From contig JANXYO010000077.1 in NCBI GenBank assembly GCA_025356015.1, forward strand, positions 1 to 63,943: a stretch of DNA of 63,943 nt, written 5' to 3'. The notes below the pieces were generated by a model. It was given only the letters and a program-made list of their open reading frames with translations. It was not told where the DNA came from and did no database searches. Made by a program: the position numbers and the translations under genes. Positions 40,693 to 51,773 of this stretch are shown here, one piece after another; the first letter of the stretch is position 1, and each line of letters begins with the position of its first letter. Source of the stretch: Spirochaetaceae bacterium. GTDB taxonomy: Bacteria; Spirochaetota; Spirochaetia; Treponematales; Rectinemataceae.

Positions 40693-42318
40693 ATGTCGAC
40701 AGTCGCAGAACAGCTTGTGCACAGTCTCAAAGAACAGGGGATCCGCTACGTATTCGGCGTGCCGAGCGGCTCCTGGCTCTACTATATGGAGGCGATGCGG
40801 AAAGAGGGTCTCGAGTTCGTGCTGGTGAGCAACGAGGCCAGCGCGGGATTCATGGCCGATGTCTGCGCCCGTCTCACCGGGATTCCCGCGGTCTGCTACG
40901 GCACGGTCGGGCCCGGAGCCACCAACCTGAGCACAGGGGTCGTGGGCGCCCTCCTTGACCGCTCTCCCATGATAGCCCTCACGAGCGAGCCGCCCGAGAA
41001 GATGATTGGCCGCACGGTCCAGATGGCCATCGACCAGCAGTCCCTCTTCCGCCCCATCACGAAGTGGACGACCAGGCTCACTGCGGAGCGCGTCGACCAG
41101 ATCTTCGGCCAGGCCATGAGGATTGCCCAGGCAGAGGTCCCCGGACCCGTCCACATCGGCCTGCCCGAGGATCTGGGTCAGCGTCCCGTCCACCCGGCCA
41201 TCCCCGCGACTGCCCTCCCCCTCATCAGGGCCACCGCCCCCGCTCCGGCCGAGGAAGCAGTCCTGGAACGGATGCAGGGCGTCTTCGCCCGCTCCCGCAA
41301 ACCGGTCATCGCCCTTGGGCTCTCGGCGCTGCGCTCGAAGGCCGGCGCCCTCGTCGCCCAGATCGCCGAGAAGCACAGGATTCCCGTCGTCCTCACCCCC
41401 ATGGCCAAGGGCCTCATTTCCGAGGACCATCCCTGGTACGCGGGCGTCCTCTTCCACGCCCTGAGCGACAGGGTCGCCGAGACCCACCGCCAGGCCGACC
41501 TCGTGGTCGCCGTGGGCTACGATCCTGTAGAGTTCAACTTCGAGGACTGGATGCCCGAGGTCCCCCTCCTCCACCTGGACACGGTGGCCGCCGACATCGA
41601 CCGCTCAGTCTACCACGAGGTCTACGACATCGTGGGGAACATCGTCGAGTCGCTCAAACGCCTCGCAGCCGCCAAGCCCATCGAGTCGGCCTGGGACCAG
41701 GCCGCCCTCAAGGAGCGCAGGGACTCCATGTTCAAGGCCATGGAGCCGCCGGCCGGCAGCTTCGGGCCCAGGGCCGCCCTGTCCATCCTCAGGGAAGTCC
41801 TGCCCCAGGACGGGATCATGGCCTGCGATGTCGGCGCCCATACCCACCTGATCGGCCAGATGTGGCGGACCCCGGCTCCCGGGCTCCAGCTCATGACCAA
41901 TGGCTGCTCCTCGATGGGTTTCGGAGTCCCGGCTGCCATCGCGGCCAAGCTCTGTCGCCCGGACAAGAAGGTCGTCTGCGTGACCGGAGACGGGAGTTTC
42001 CTGATGACCGCTGGCGAGATGGCGGTGGCGCGCAGGAGGAAGCTCCCCGTGGTCTTCGTGGTCCTCGCCGACGAGAGCCTCGAGCTCATCCGGCTCAAGC
42101 AGAAGAAAAAGGGCTTCCCCGAGTACATGACAGCCCTCCACGCCGACGAGTGCCCGACGGCGGCCTATGTCTTTGGCGTCCCCGTCATCCGGGCGGACGA
42201 CGCGAAGGAATACCGCGCTGCCCTCGTCAAGGCCTTCGCCACCGAGGGGCCAGTGATCGTAGAGGCCCACATCGACGCCTCGGAATACGCCGAACTCATC
42301 CAGCGGAAGCACAAATAG
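40693..42318 (+). CDS. Thiamine-diphosphate enzyme, acetolactate-synthase-like
   Basis: 541 residues with the three domains of the POX/ALS family. The N-terminal Pyr domain has the catalytic Glu in VSNEASAGFMADVCARLTGI and GTVGPGATNLSTGVVGALLD. The central domain is FARSRKPVIALGLSALRSKA. The C-terminal PP domain has VTGDGSFLMTAGEMAVARRR and LPVVFVVLADESLELIRLKQ; the GDG motif is present but the usual NN ending is replaced by ADES. The substrate is unknown: acetolactate synthase, an oxo-acid decarboxylase or a sulfo-/phosphono-pyruvate enzyme are possible. No ALS small subunit is adjacent. The ribosome-binding site GAGGT is seven bases before the ATG. First gene of the aminotransferase-asd-aspartokinase operon. 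Confidence 0.85.
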   Translation: MSTVAEQLVHSLKEQGIRYVFGVPSGSWLYYMEAMRKEGLEFVLVSNEASAGFMADVCARLTGIPAVCYGTVGPGATNLSTGVVGALLDRSPMIALTSEPPEKMIGRTVQMAIDQQSLFRPITKWTTRLTAERVDQIFGQAMRIAQAEVPGPVHIGLPEDLGQRPVHPAIPATALPLIRATAPAPAEEAVLERMQGVFARSRKPVIALGLSALRSKAGALVAQIAEKHRIPVVLTPMAKGLISEDHPWYAGVLFHALSDRVAETHRQADLVVAVGYDPVEFNFEDWMPEVPLLHLDTVAADIDRSVYHEVYDIVGNIVESLKRLAAAKPIESAWDQAALKERRDSMFKAMEPPAGSFGPRAALSILREVLPQDGIMACDVGAHTHLIGQMWRTPAPGLQLMTNGCSSMGFGVPAAIAAKLCRPDKKVVCVTGDGSFLMTAGEMAVARRRKLPVVFVVLADESLELIRLKQKKKGFPEYMTALHADECPTAAYVFGVPVIRADDAKEYRAALVKAFATEGPVIVEAHIDASEYAELIQRKHK

Positions 42319-42326
42319 GAGCGCGC

Positions 42327-43547
42327 ATGATGGACCAGACAGCAAACCAGGCCGCGTTCAAGGCCGAGACCATGATGGCCGCGAGGCTGAACAAGGTGCC
42401 CTTCTCCGGCATACGCAAGGTCCTCGACGCGGTCACCGCCCTCCAGGCCAAGGGGGTCGACGTGATCAAATGGCAGATCGGCCGGCCGGATTTCGACACA
42501 CCCGAGCACATCAAGAGGGCGGCCGCCGAGGCCCTCCTGCGCGGCGAGGTCCACTACGCGCCCAATCTCGGCATACCTTCTCTGCGCAAGGCTATCGGCG
42601 AGCGGACCACCCTGGACACGGGCATCGCGGTCGACGGCATGAAGCAGGTCTCGGTGATGGCCGGGGCGAACGAGGGCATCCTCGTGGCGATGATGGCCTT
42701 CGTGAATCCGGGCGACGAGGTCCTCGTCGCCGACCCGAACTGGCACCACTACAAGTCGATAGCATCCCTGGTTGGCGGCGTCGCCGTCGAGGTCCCGACG
42801 ACGGAGAAGGACGGCTTTGTCCTCGTCCCCGACGAAGTCGAGCGCAGGATCACGGCGCGCACCAAGATGCTCTGCATCACCTCGCCCGGGAATCCCACGG
42901 GCACGGCCCAGACCCATGAAAGCGTCAAGGAATTCGCCCGCATAGCCATCAAGAACAACCTCGTCGTGCTTGCCGACGAGATCTACGCGCGCATCTGGTA
43001 CGGCCCCGGCGCCACCGCCCCGAGCATCTACTCCCTCCCCGGCATGGCCGAGCGCACCATCATCATCAACGGCTTCACCAAAACCTACGCCATGGACGGC
43101 TGGAGGCTCGGCTGGACCGTGGCCTCCGAGGAGAACACCAGGGCCCTGCTCAAGGTGAGGCAATATACCACTGTCTGCGTGAACACCTTCGCTCAAGCCG
43201 GGGCGACGGTCGCCCTCACGGCCGACCAGAAGTGCGTAGACGACATGGTGGCCGAGTTCCGCAGGCGCCGCGACATCATGCTCGCGGGCCTTCGCTCGAT
43301 CCCAGGCATCACGGTGAGCGAGCCCCTCGGCGCCTTCTATGTCTTCCCCAACATCTCGAGCTTTGGCATGAGCTCGGCCGACATGTCGGACTACCTCATC
43401 GAGAAGCACGCGATCGCCACGGTCGCCGGCAGCGTCTTCGGCGCGGCTGGCGAAGGCCACCTGCGGATGGCATACTCATGCTCGACCGACGAGTGCCAGC
43501 GGGGCATCGCGCGCCTCAAGACGGCCCTCGAGGCTCTCAAGAAATAG
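42327..43547 (+). CDS. PLP-dependent aminotransferase, class I/II
   Basis: 406 residues, fold-type I. Key blocks: WQIGRPDFDTPEHIKRAAAE, VSVMAGANEGILVAMMAFVN, CITSPGNPTGTAQTHESV (the Asn that binds PLP), LADEIYARIWYG, and the Schiff-base Lys in INGFTKTYAMDGWRLGW. The C-terminal Arg is in EGHLRMAYSCS. It is related to aspartate and alanine-type aminotransferases. AGGAG overlaps the stop of the preceding gene eight bases before the ATG, so translation is coupled. It would convert a 2-oxo acid to an amino acid or the reverse in the pathway with Asd and aspartokinase. Confidence 0.9.
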   Translation: MMDQTANQAAFKAETMMAARLNKVPFSGIRKVLDAVTALQAKGVDVIKWQIGRPDFDTPEHIKRAAAEALLRGEVHYAPNLGIPSLRKAIGERTTLDTGIAVDGMKQVSVMAGANEGILVAMMAFVNPGDEVLVADPNWHHYKSIASLVGGVAVEVPTTEKDGFVLVPDEVERRITARTKMLCITSPGNPTGTAQTHESVKEFARIAIKNNLVVLADEIYARIWYGPGATAPSIYSLPGMAERTIIINGFTKTYAMDGWRLGWTVASEENTRALLKVRQYTTVCVNTFAQAGATVALTADQKCVDDMVAEFRRRRDIMLAGLRSIPGITVSEPLGAFYVFPNISSFGMSSADMSDYLIEKHAIATVAGSVFGAAGEGHLRMAYSCSTDECQRGIARLKTALEALKK

Positions 43548-43617
43548 ACCAACGGAACACCGCGGCGCCGATCCACGGCGAGCGGCGGCAGGGATCCATA
43601 ACCACGGGAGGAAGAGC

Positions 43618-44640
<1,023 letters not shown>

Positions 44641-45630
44641 ATGTCGCTCATCGTGCAGAAGTACGGAGGGACCTCGGTCGCCAACGAGGGCTCGAGGGCC
44701 TGTCTCGTGGCCAAGGTGCGCGAGACCAGGGAAGCGGGCGACTGGGTCGTCCTCGTCGTCTCCGCGATGGGCAGGAGGGGCGCGCCCTACGCGACCGACA
44801 CCCTCCTCGACCTCCTGCACGGCGTCTGCCCCGAGAGCGATCCCCTCACCGTCGACCTCATGGCCTCCTGCGGCGAGGTGATCTCGGCCAGCCTCGTCGC
44901 CGCCCTACTCCAGGCCAATGGGATACCTGCAGTCCCTATGACCGCCTACACCGCGCGGATAAGGGCCGAGGGGCCCCACGGCGACGCCCTCCCCAGGGGA
45001 GCCGACGCCGAGGCCATACTCGCCCTTGCCCGCGCCGGAAAGGTTCCTGTGATCACCGGCTTCCAGGGCGTCGGAAGCGCGGGAGAGCTCCTGACCTTGG
45101 GCCGGGGCGGCAGCGACACGAGCGCCGTCGCCGTGGGCCTGGCCCTGCGCGCCGACTTCGTGGACATCTACACCGACGTGCCTGGGGTGGCCAAGGCCGA
45201 CCCGCGCGTCGTACCCAATGCCCCCTTCATGGACTTCCTCGACTATGGCTCGATGTTCCGCCTCGCCAAGCACGGGGCTCGTGTCCTCCACGACAAGTCG
45301 GCCCTCATCGCCCAGGAGGGTCGCGTCATGGTCAGGGTCCGCTCGACCTTCGACGATGGCAAGGGCACCCTCATTGGGCCCTCCGACAGCGGCACCGTGC
45401 CCGACTTCATCGGCCTGGCAGCCTCCGCCGAGGGCGAGGAGCTCTCGAGGGTCACGGCCCTCTTCGCCGTGGGCAGGATCAGCTCGGCCAGGCTTGAGCT
45501 GGCTGTGAAGACCGCGGCTGGCCTGGGTCTCTCGCCCCTGGCAGTCGAGGATCCCGACGCTGTCAGCTTCATGTGCCCCAAGACCGTTTCGGGCGACCTG
45601 GTGCGAGCCCTCTTCGCCGCCCTGAACTAG
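44641..45630 (+). CDS. Aspartokinase, short form with a single ACT-like domain
   Basis: 329 residues, similar in style to Bacillus DapG: VQKYGGTSVANEGSRACLVA, VSAMGRRGAPYATDTLLDLL, the catalytic LGRGGSDTSAVAVGLAL and VDIYTDVPGVAKADPRVVPN. Normal members have two ACT domains after the kinase (about 400-450 residues). Here only about 75 residues follow GTLIGPSDSGTV, enough for one ACT domain, and the end is followed by a terminator rather than a frameshifted continuation. Loss of the second ACT domain suggests it is not feedback-controlled by lysine or threonine. Last gene of the operon, with no gap after asd. Confidence 0.9.
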   Translation: MSLIVQKYGGTSVANEGSRACLVAKVRETREAGDWVVLVVSAMGRRGAPYATDTLLDLLHGVCPESDPLTVDLMASCGEVISASLVAALLQANGIPAVPMTAYTARIRAEGPHGDALPRGADAEAILALARAGKVPVITGFQGVGSAGELLTLGRGGSDTSAVAVGLALRADFVDIYTDVPGVAKADPRVVPNAPFMDFLDYGSMFRLAKHGARVLHDKSALIAQEGRVMVRVRSTFDDGKGTLIGPSDSGTVPDFIGLAASAEGEELSRVTALFAVGRISSARLELAVKTAAGLGLSPLAVEDPDAVSFMCPKTVSGDLVRALFAALN

Positions 45631-45679
45631 ACAGGAGCGGACTATCGTTTCCACAATACCGGGTTCGCACAATGCGAAA

Positions 45680-45719
45680 GGCCGCCTTACGGGCATGATA
45701 GCCCCGGCGGCCCTTTTCT
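45680..45719 (+). terminator. Terminator after the aspartokinase operon
   Basis: GGCCGCC (45680-45686) pairs with GGCGGCC (45706-45712), an inner GGGC/GCCC adds to the stem, and CTTTTCT follows. The convergent biotin-carrier gene on the other strand ends 45 bases further on and may use the same hairpin. Confidence 0.75.
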
Positions 45720-45763
45720 ATTGTCCCGCCGGGCTCAGGGGCCCGGACGGGAGGTGGAAGGTC

Positions 45764-46150
45764 CTAGGCGAGGTCGACGAGGGCGTCGCCGGTATTGACC
45801 GCAGCGCCCTGGGCCACGCGGAGCGAGGCGACGGTGCCGGCGGCAGGGGCGACGATCTCGTTCTCCATCTTCATGGCCTCGAGGATCAACAGGACATCGC
45901 CCTGCTTGACCGCCTGGCCCTGGGTGACCTTGAAGGCCATGACCGTGCCGGGCATCGGAGCCTTGACCGTGGTCGCGCCCGCGACTGAGGGGCCAGCTGC
46001 CGAGGGGGCTGGAGCGGGAGCCGCGGAAGGGGCCGGCGCCGCGGCGGCTGCCGGCCTGGGGGCGGGAACCGGGGCGCTGGCGCCTCCGGAGAGCTCCTCA
46101 ACCGCGACATCGTAGAACTGGCCATTGACCGTTATCTTGTAGCGTTTCAT
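45764..46150 (-). CDS. Biotin carboxyl carrier protein (1.3S-type)
   Basis: 128 residues: a short N-terminal strand region (YKITVNGQFYDVAVEEL), a Pro/Ala linker of about 40 residues, and a biotinyl domain. The latter has VKAPMPGTVMAFKVTQGQAV, the biotinylated Lys in LILEAMKMENEIVAP, and GDALVDLA at the end. It carries CO2 between carboxyltransferases of the methylmalonyl-CoA decarboxylase/transcarboxylase system. AAGGAG lies before ATG 46150. Last gene of the large minus-strand operon. Confidence 0.93.
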   Translation of the reverse strand: MKRYKITVNGQFYDVAVEELSGGASAPVPAPRPAAAAAPAPSAAPAPAPSAAGPSVAGATTVKAPMPGTVMAFKVTQGQAVKQGDVLLILEAMKMENEIVAPAAGTVASLRVAQGAAVNTGDALVDLA

Positions 46151-46174
46151 TGCGATCTCCTTATCTCTCGTGGC

Positions 46175-46498
46175 TTACAGTGTGTTCGACTTGAATCGGT
46201 CGACGTGGCCCCAGGCGGGGGTGTTGAAACTGCCTGATGAGGCTCCGCCCGGACCGCTCTCGATGCCTGCGATGCGGAAGGATCCCGGAGCCATGCCGCT
46301 CGCGGCGGCGACGGCCGCGGTGATGACGGCGATGAGCTCGAAGGGAGAGGAGGAGGCCGCGGGAGAGGCCGAAGCCGGAGCTGCGGCTTCCTGGGCGGGG
46401 CCGCCCGGCTTCCTCGCATTCTTCCCCAAAGAACGGGCAACGACGATCATGAGGACCGCGGCGATCCCGAGGACGATGTAGAGGGTGGTGCTGTCCAT
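46175..46498 (-). CDS. Sodium-pump decarboxylase gamma subunit (OadG/MmdD-like)
   Basis: 107 residues. One N-terminal membrane helix (TTLYIVLGIAAVLMIVVARS), a Pro/Ala/Ser-rich linker, and a second hydrophobic segment (FELIAVITAAVAAASGMAPG) of the kind seen in OAD_gamma proteins, followed by a basic tail (GHVDRFKSN). It would tether the carboxyltransferase and biotin carrier to a membrane beta subunit that pumps Na+; the beta subunit itself is not in the window. The ATG at 46498 is preceded by a GTG at 46501 that could also be used. Confidence 0.78.
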   Translation of the reverse strand: MDSTTLYIVLGIAAVLMIVVARSLGKNARKPGGPAQEAAAPASASPAASSSPFELIAVITAAVAAASGMAPGSFRIAGIESGPGGASSGSFNTPAWGHVDRFKSNTL

Positions 46499-46508
46499 CA
46501 CGCGCGCC

Positions 46509-48053
46509 TCATACCGGCATGTTGCCGTGCTTCCGGGGCGGGAGGCTCTCGCGCTTGCCCAGGAGCATGGTCAGGGCCCTGATGAGGCGGGGCCTGGTCA
46601 CGGCCGGATCGATCACGTCGTCCACATAGCCGCGCAGGGCGGCCTTGTAGGGGTTCGCGAAGTTGCGCTTGTACTCGGCGATCTTGTCCTTGCGGGTCGA
46701 TGCGGGGTCTGAGGACTCCTCGATCTCGCGCTTGAAGATGATGTTGGCGGCGCCGTCGGGTCCCATGACCGCGATCTCGGCCGAGGGCCAGGCGAAGACC
46801 TGGTCGGCCCCGAGGTGGCGCGAGCACATGGCGATGTAAGCCCCGCCATAGTCCTTGCGGATGATGACGGTCATCTTGGGCACCGTCGCCTCGGAGTAGG
46901 CGTACAGGAGCTTGGCCCCGTGGCGGATGACCCCGCCGTGCTCCTGGCCGACGCCGGGGAGGTAGCCCGCGGTGTCTGCGAGGGTGACAAGGGGGATGTT
47001 GAAGGCGTCGCAGAAGCGGATGAAGCGGGCCGCCTTGTCGGAGGCGTTGATGTCGAGGACTCCGGCGAGGATCTTGGGCTGGTTGGCGATGACGCCCACG
47101 CTCCTGCCGCCCAGGCGGGCGAAGCAGGTGACGATGTTCTGGGCGTAGAGGCCCTGGATCTCGAAGAAGTCGCCCGAGTCGAAGATGCTCCTGATAACGT
47201 CGCGGCAGTCGTAGGGCTTGTTGGGGGCGTCGGGGATGACGTCCTTGAGCGCGGGATCGCTGCGCATGGGGTCGTCGCCAGAGTCGACGATCCTGGGATC
47301 CTCGATGTTGTTCTGGGGCAGGTAGGAGAGGAGCTTCTTCACCCCCGCGATCGTCGAGGCCTCGTCGGCGAACATGAGGGAGGCGCAGCCGCTCGTGGTC
47401 GAGTGGACGGTGGCCCCGCCAAGGGCCTCGGCGCTCACGTCCTCGCCGGTGACGGCCTTGATGACCTGGGGCCCGGTGATGAACATGTTGGAGGTCTTGT
47501 CGACCATGACGGTGAAATCGGTGAGGGCCGGAGAATACACGGCGCCGCCGGCGCAGGGTCCCATGATGACCGAGATCTGGGGAACGACGCCCGAGGCCCT
47601 GGTGTTGCGGAAGAATATGTCGCCGTAGCCCGAGAGGGCGTCGACGCCCTCCTGGATGCGGGCCCCGCCTGAGTCGTTGATGCCGATGACCGGCGCCCCG
47701 ACCTTGACCGCCATGTCCATGGCCTTGCAGATCTTGAGCGCGTGCATCTCGCCAAGGGAGCCGCCGATGACCGTGAAGTCCTGGGCGAAGATGAAGATCG
47801 TGCGGCCATCTATCGTGCCGTGGCCGATCACGACTCCCTCGCCGGGGGCCTCGACCTCGTCCATGCCAAGGTCTACCGCGCGGTGCTCGACGAAGGCGTC
47901 GATCTCGATGAAGCTGCCCGCATCGAGGAGGGATTCGATGCGCTCGCGGGCCGTCATCTTGCCCTTGTCGTGCTGGGCGGCGATGCGCTTGGGGCCGCCG
48001 CCCTCGAGCACTTTTCTCCGGCGCTCGCCTAGTTCCCGGATCTTCTCATCCAT
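46509..48053 (-). CDS. mmdA: Methylmalonyl-CoA carboxyltransferase/decarboxylase alpha subunit (12S type)
   Basis: 514 residues of the acyl-CoA carboxylase carboxyltransferase family. It shows IFAQDFTVIGGSLGEMHALK, INDSGGARIQEGVDALSGYG and MGPCAGGAVYSPALTDF (first acyl-CoA-binding oxyanion hole), then LADTAGYLPGVGQEHGGVIR and IRKDYGGAYIAMCSRHLGAD (second). In this operon it would move the carboxyl group of (S)-methylmalonyl-CoA to biotin, giving propionyl-CoA. The reverse (propionyl-CoA carboxylase) needs a biotin carboxylase, which is absent here. A 126-base structured gap separates it from the epimerase gene. Confidence 0.92.
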   Translation of the reverse strand: MDEKIRELGERRRKVLEGGGPKRIAAQHDKGKMTARERIESLLDAGSFIEIDAFVEHRAVDLGMDEVEAPGEGVVIGHGTIDGRTIFIFAQDFTVIGGSLGEMHALKICKAMDMAVKVGAPVIGINDSGGARIQEGVDALSGYGDIFFRNTRASGVVPQISVIMGPCAGGAVYSPALTDFTVMVDKTSNMFITGPQVIKAVTGEDVSAEALGGATVHSTTSGCASLMFADEASTIAGVKKLLSYLPQNNIEDPRIVDSGDDPMRSDPALKDVIPDAPNKPYDCRDVIRSIFDSGDFFEIQGLYAQNIVTCFARLGGRSVGVIANQPKILAGVLDINASDKAARFIRFCDAFNIPLVTLADTAGYLPGVGQEHGGVIRHGAKLLYAYSEATVPKMTVIIRKDYGGAYIAMCSRHLGADQVFAWPSAEIAVMGPDGAANIIFKREIEESSDPASTRKDKIAEYKRNFANPYKAALRGYVDDVIDPAVTRPRLIRALTMLLGKRESLPPRKHGNMPV

Positions 48054-48108
48054 AAGGTCAACCGTCCTTCTTAAGGGTCAAGTTTTGCTCAGATCTGGGC
48101 AGTTTCGC

Positions 48109-48177
48109 GGCCCGTAGTTCTGGGTCTGCGAAACTGCGAGGCCACGACCGGCAAGTCGTCTTCGGCCGATCGTGACC
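48109..48177. other. Structured intercistronic RNA region between epimerase and mmdA
   Basis: Two hairpins. GCAGTTTCGC/GCGAAACTGC is a perfect 10-bp stem (48109-48118, 48128-48137). GGCCACGACCGGC/GCCGATCGTGACC (48140-48152, 48165-48177) is a 13-bp stem whose two non-Watson-Crick positions become G-U pairs on the minus strand, the direction of the operon. The second hairpin begins three bases after the epimerase stop. No U-run follows. No B12-box of a cobalamin riboswitch is seen. Confidence 0.6.
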
Positions 48178-48179
48178 GA

Positions 48180-48587
48180 TTATGCCTTGCGCTCGCAGAG
48201 CTCGACAAGGACCCCGTTGGTCGCCTTGGGGTGGAGGAAGGCGATGCGCGCCCCGCCAGCCCCGTAGCGCGGCTTCTCGTCGATGAGGCGCACGCCCTTG
48301 GCCTTGAGCTCGGCCAACGCGGCGTCGATGTCGGCCACGCGGAAGGCCACGTGCTGGACCCCCTGGCCTTTGGCGGCTATGAACTTGCCGATGGGCCCCT
48401 CAGGGTCGGTCGAGGCGAGGAGCTCGACCTCGGTGTCCCCTACGGGCAGGAAGGCTGTCTTCACCTTCTGCTCCTCGACTGTCTCCGTGCCGTGGAGCTC
48501 GAGGCCGAGGATGTCAGTGTACAGGGCCAGGGTCTCCTCGAGGTTCTCGACGGCGACGCCGATGTGGTCGATCTTCAGGATCTTCAT
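48180..48587 (-). CDS. mce: Methylmalonyl-CoA epimerase
   Basis: 135 residues of the glyoxalase/VOC fold. KIDHIGVAVENLEETLALYT has a metal-binding His, GVQHVAFRVADIDAALAELK has the second, and a Glu in GVLVELCERKA is the third. It interconverts (R)- and (S)-methylmalonyl-CoA, linking the mutase product to the carboxyltransferase substrate. It overlaps the meaB stop by four bases. Confidence 0.95.
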   Translation of the reverse strand: MKILKIDHIGVAVENLEETLALYTDILGLELHGTETVEEQKVKTAFLPVGDTEVELLASTDPEGPIGKFIAAKGQGVQHVAFRVADIDAALAELKAKGVRLIDEKPRYGAGGARIAFLHPKATNGVLVELCERKA

Positions 48588-49654
48588 GCTCTTCCCCCTT
48601 GTGTCAGTGCGGCGAACAGGATGTCGGCCGCCTCGTATGCATCGTATTCCTTGTCGACGACGGCCCTCGCGAGCCGGGCCTCAAGCTCGCGGCCCTTCGG
48701 GCCCTCGAGCTCGTCCAGGAGCCTGTAGGCGATGAGACCGCGCATCTCGGTGACGGCGCCTTCGAGCCTGCGGGCCTCGAGGCCGCCGCTCGTGGCGAGA
48801 TTGCTGCGGTGGGCCGCGATGGCCGCGGCGAGCTCGGCAACGCCCTCTCCCGTCGCGGCCACCGTTTTGATGATGGGCGGGAGGATGGGGTGGCCCGTCT
48901 CGTCGAGGGCCATGGCTGTGGAGCCGAAGGCCCCCGTGCCGGTGAGGGCCGAGGCGCCGTGGTGTCCACCTTGGGACAGAAGGGCTGCCGGCTGGCTCAT
49001 GGAAAGGGCTGCGGCCGTCTCGAGCATGCCCTTGATCTCGCGGACTACCCTGTCGGCCCCCTCGCGGTCGGCCTTGTTGACGACGAAGATGTCCCCGATC
49101 TCCATGATGCCGGCCTTGATGACCTGGATGTCGTCGCCGAGGCCGGGCACCGAGACGAGGACCACGGTGTCGGCTATCCGCACGATGTCGACCTCGGACT
49201 GGCCCACCCCGACAGTCTCGATGATGACCCAGTCGTAGCCCGCGGCGTCGAGGACACGGGCGGCAGCCGCCGTGGCCCGAGAAAGGCCGCCGAGCTTGCC
49301 ACGTGAGGCGAGGCTGCGTATGAAGACCCCGGGATCGGTCGCGTGATCCTGCATCCGGAGGCGGTCGCCGAGGATGGCCCCGCCCGAGAAGGGGCTTGAA
49401 GGGTCGACGGCGATGACGCCGACCCTGGCCCCGGTCCCGCGCAGGTGGCGGATCAGCTTGTCGGTGAGGGTGCTCTTGCCCGAGCCAGGCGGCCCAGTTA
49501 TACCGACGATGTGGGCCTTCCCGGTCGCGCGGTGCAGGGAGCGCAGGGCCGCAACCGCTCGGGGCTCTCCGTCCTCGAGGCCGGAGATGAGGCGGGCGAC
49601 GGCGCGGGCCTCGCCCGCTGCCACGCGTTCGGAAAGACTTCGCTCTGCAGGCAT
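48584..49654 (-). CDS. meaB: Methylmalonyl-CoA mutase G-protein chaperone MeaB
   Basis: 356 residues of the MeaB/ArgK family. P-loop GITGPPGSGKSTLTDKLIRH, switch/Walker B region VIAVDPSSPFSGGAILGDRL, DWVIIETVGVGQSEVDIVRI and the base-recognition VVNKADREGADR. It loads and protects the adenosylcobalamin cofactor of the mutase. It lies between the mutase small subunit (12-base gap) and the epimerase. Confidence 0.95.
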   Translation of the reverse strand: MPAERSLSERVAAGEARAVARLISGLEDGEPRAVAALRSLHRATGKAHIVGITGPPGSGKSTLTDKLIRHLRGTGARVGVIAVDPSSPFSGGAILGDRLRMQDHATDPGVFIRSLASRGKLGGLSRATAAAARVLDAAGYDWVIIETVGVGQSEVDIVRIADTVVLVSVPGLGDDIQVIKAGIMEIGDIFVVNKADREGADRVVREIKGMLETAAALSMSQPAALLSQGGHHGASALTGTGAFGSTAMALDETGHPILPPIIKTVAATGEGVAELAAAIAAHRSNLATSGGLEARRLEGAVTEMRGLIAYRLLDELEGPKGRELEARLARAVVDKEYDAYEAADILFAALTQGGRA

Positions 49655-49665
49655 GAAGGGCGCCG

Positions 49666-50064
49666 CTACTTCCGCTTCAGGTTGTTCCTGATGAACTCGA
49701 TAGTCGAGCCGGTGGGCGTGCCGGGCCCGAAGATGGCCGCGATGCCCTTCGACTTGAGGAAGTCGTAGTCATCCTCGGGAATGACCCCTCCGCCCACGAC
49801 GAGGACATCGTCCACTCCCTTCTCCGCCAGGAGTTCCATGACCCTGGGGAAGAGGTGGTTGTGGGCGCCCGAGAGGATGCTCATCGCGACGACGTCTGCG
49901 TCCTCCTGGACGGCGGCCGTGACTATCTGCTCGGGGGTTTGGCGCAGGCCCGTGTAGATGACCTCCATGCCAGCGTCGCGCAGGGCGCGAGCGATAACCT
50001 TGGCGCCCCTGTCGTGTCCGTCCAAGCCCGGCTTGGCGACCAGCACTCGTATTTTGCGTTCCAT
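49666..50064 (-). CDS. Methylmalonyl-CoA mutase cobalamin-binding subunit
   Basis: 132 residues: [20 protein letters not shown] contains the DxHxxG motif whose His coordinates cobalt, followed by [18 protein letters not shown] and [20 protein letters not shown]. It is the separate small subunit matching the catalytic subunit encoded just upstream. GGAGGTTGAAATC precedes ATG 50064. Confidence 0.95.
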   Translation of the reverse strand: MERKIRVLVAKPGLDGHDRGAKVIARALRDAGMEVIYTGLRQTPEQIVTAAVQEDADVVAMSILSGAHNHLFPRVMELLAEKGVDDVLVVGGGVIPEDDYDFLKSKGIAAIFGPGTPTGSTIEFIRNNLKRK

Positions 50065-50099
50065 GATTTCAACCTCCGATCAAAGCAATGCACATCAGT

Positions 50100-51767
<1,668 letters not shown>

Positions 51768-51773
51768 CACGCA

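Noticed and set aside
41064-42326. N-terminal 400 codons of the frame that ends in the aminotransferase
   Set aside because: The first part is an out-of-frame reading of the ThDP-enzyme gene; the aminotransferase clearly starts at 42327 after a ribosome-binding site.
48054-48179. Cobalamin riboswitch before mmdA
   Set aside because: Tempting in a B12-dependent pathway, but no GCCACTG B12-box and too short for the four-way junction.
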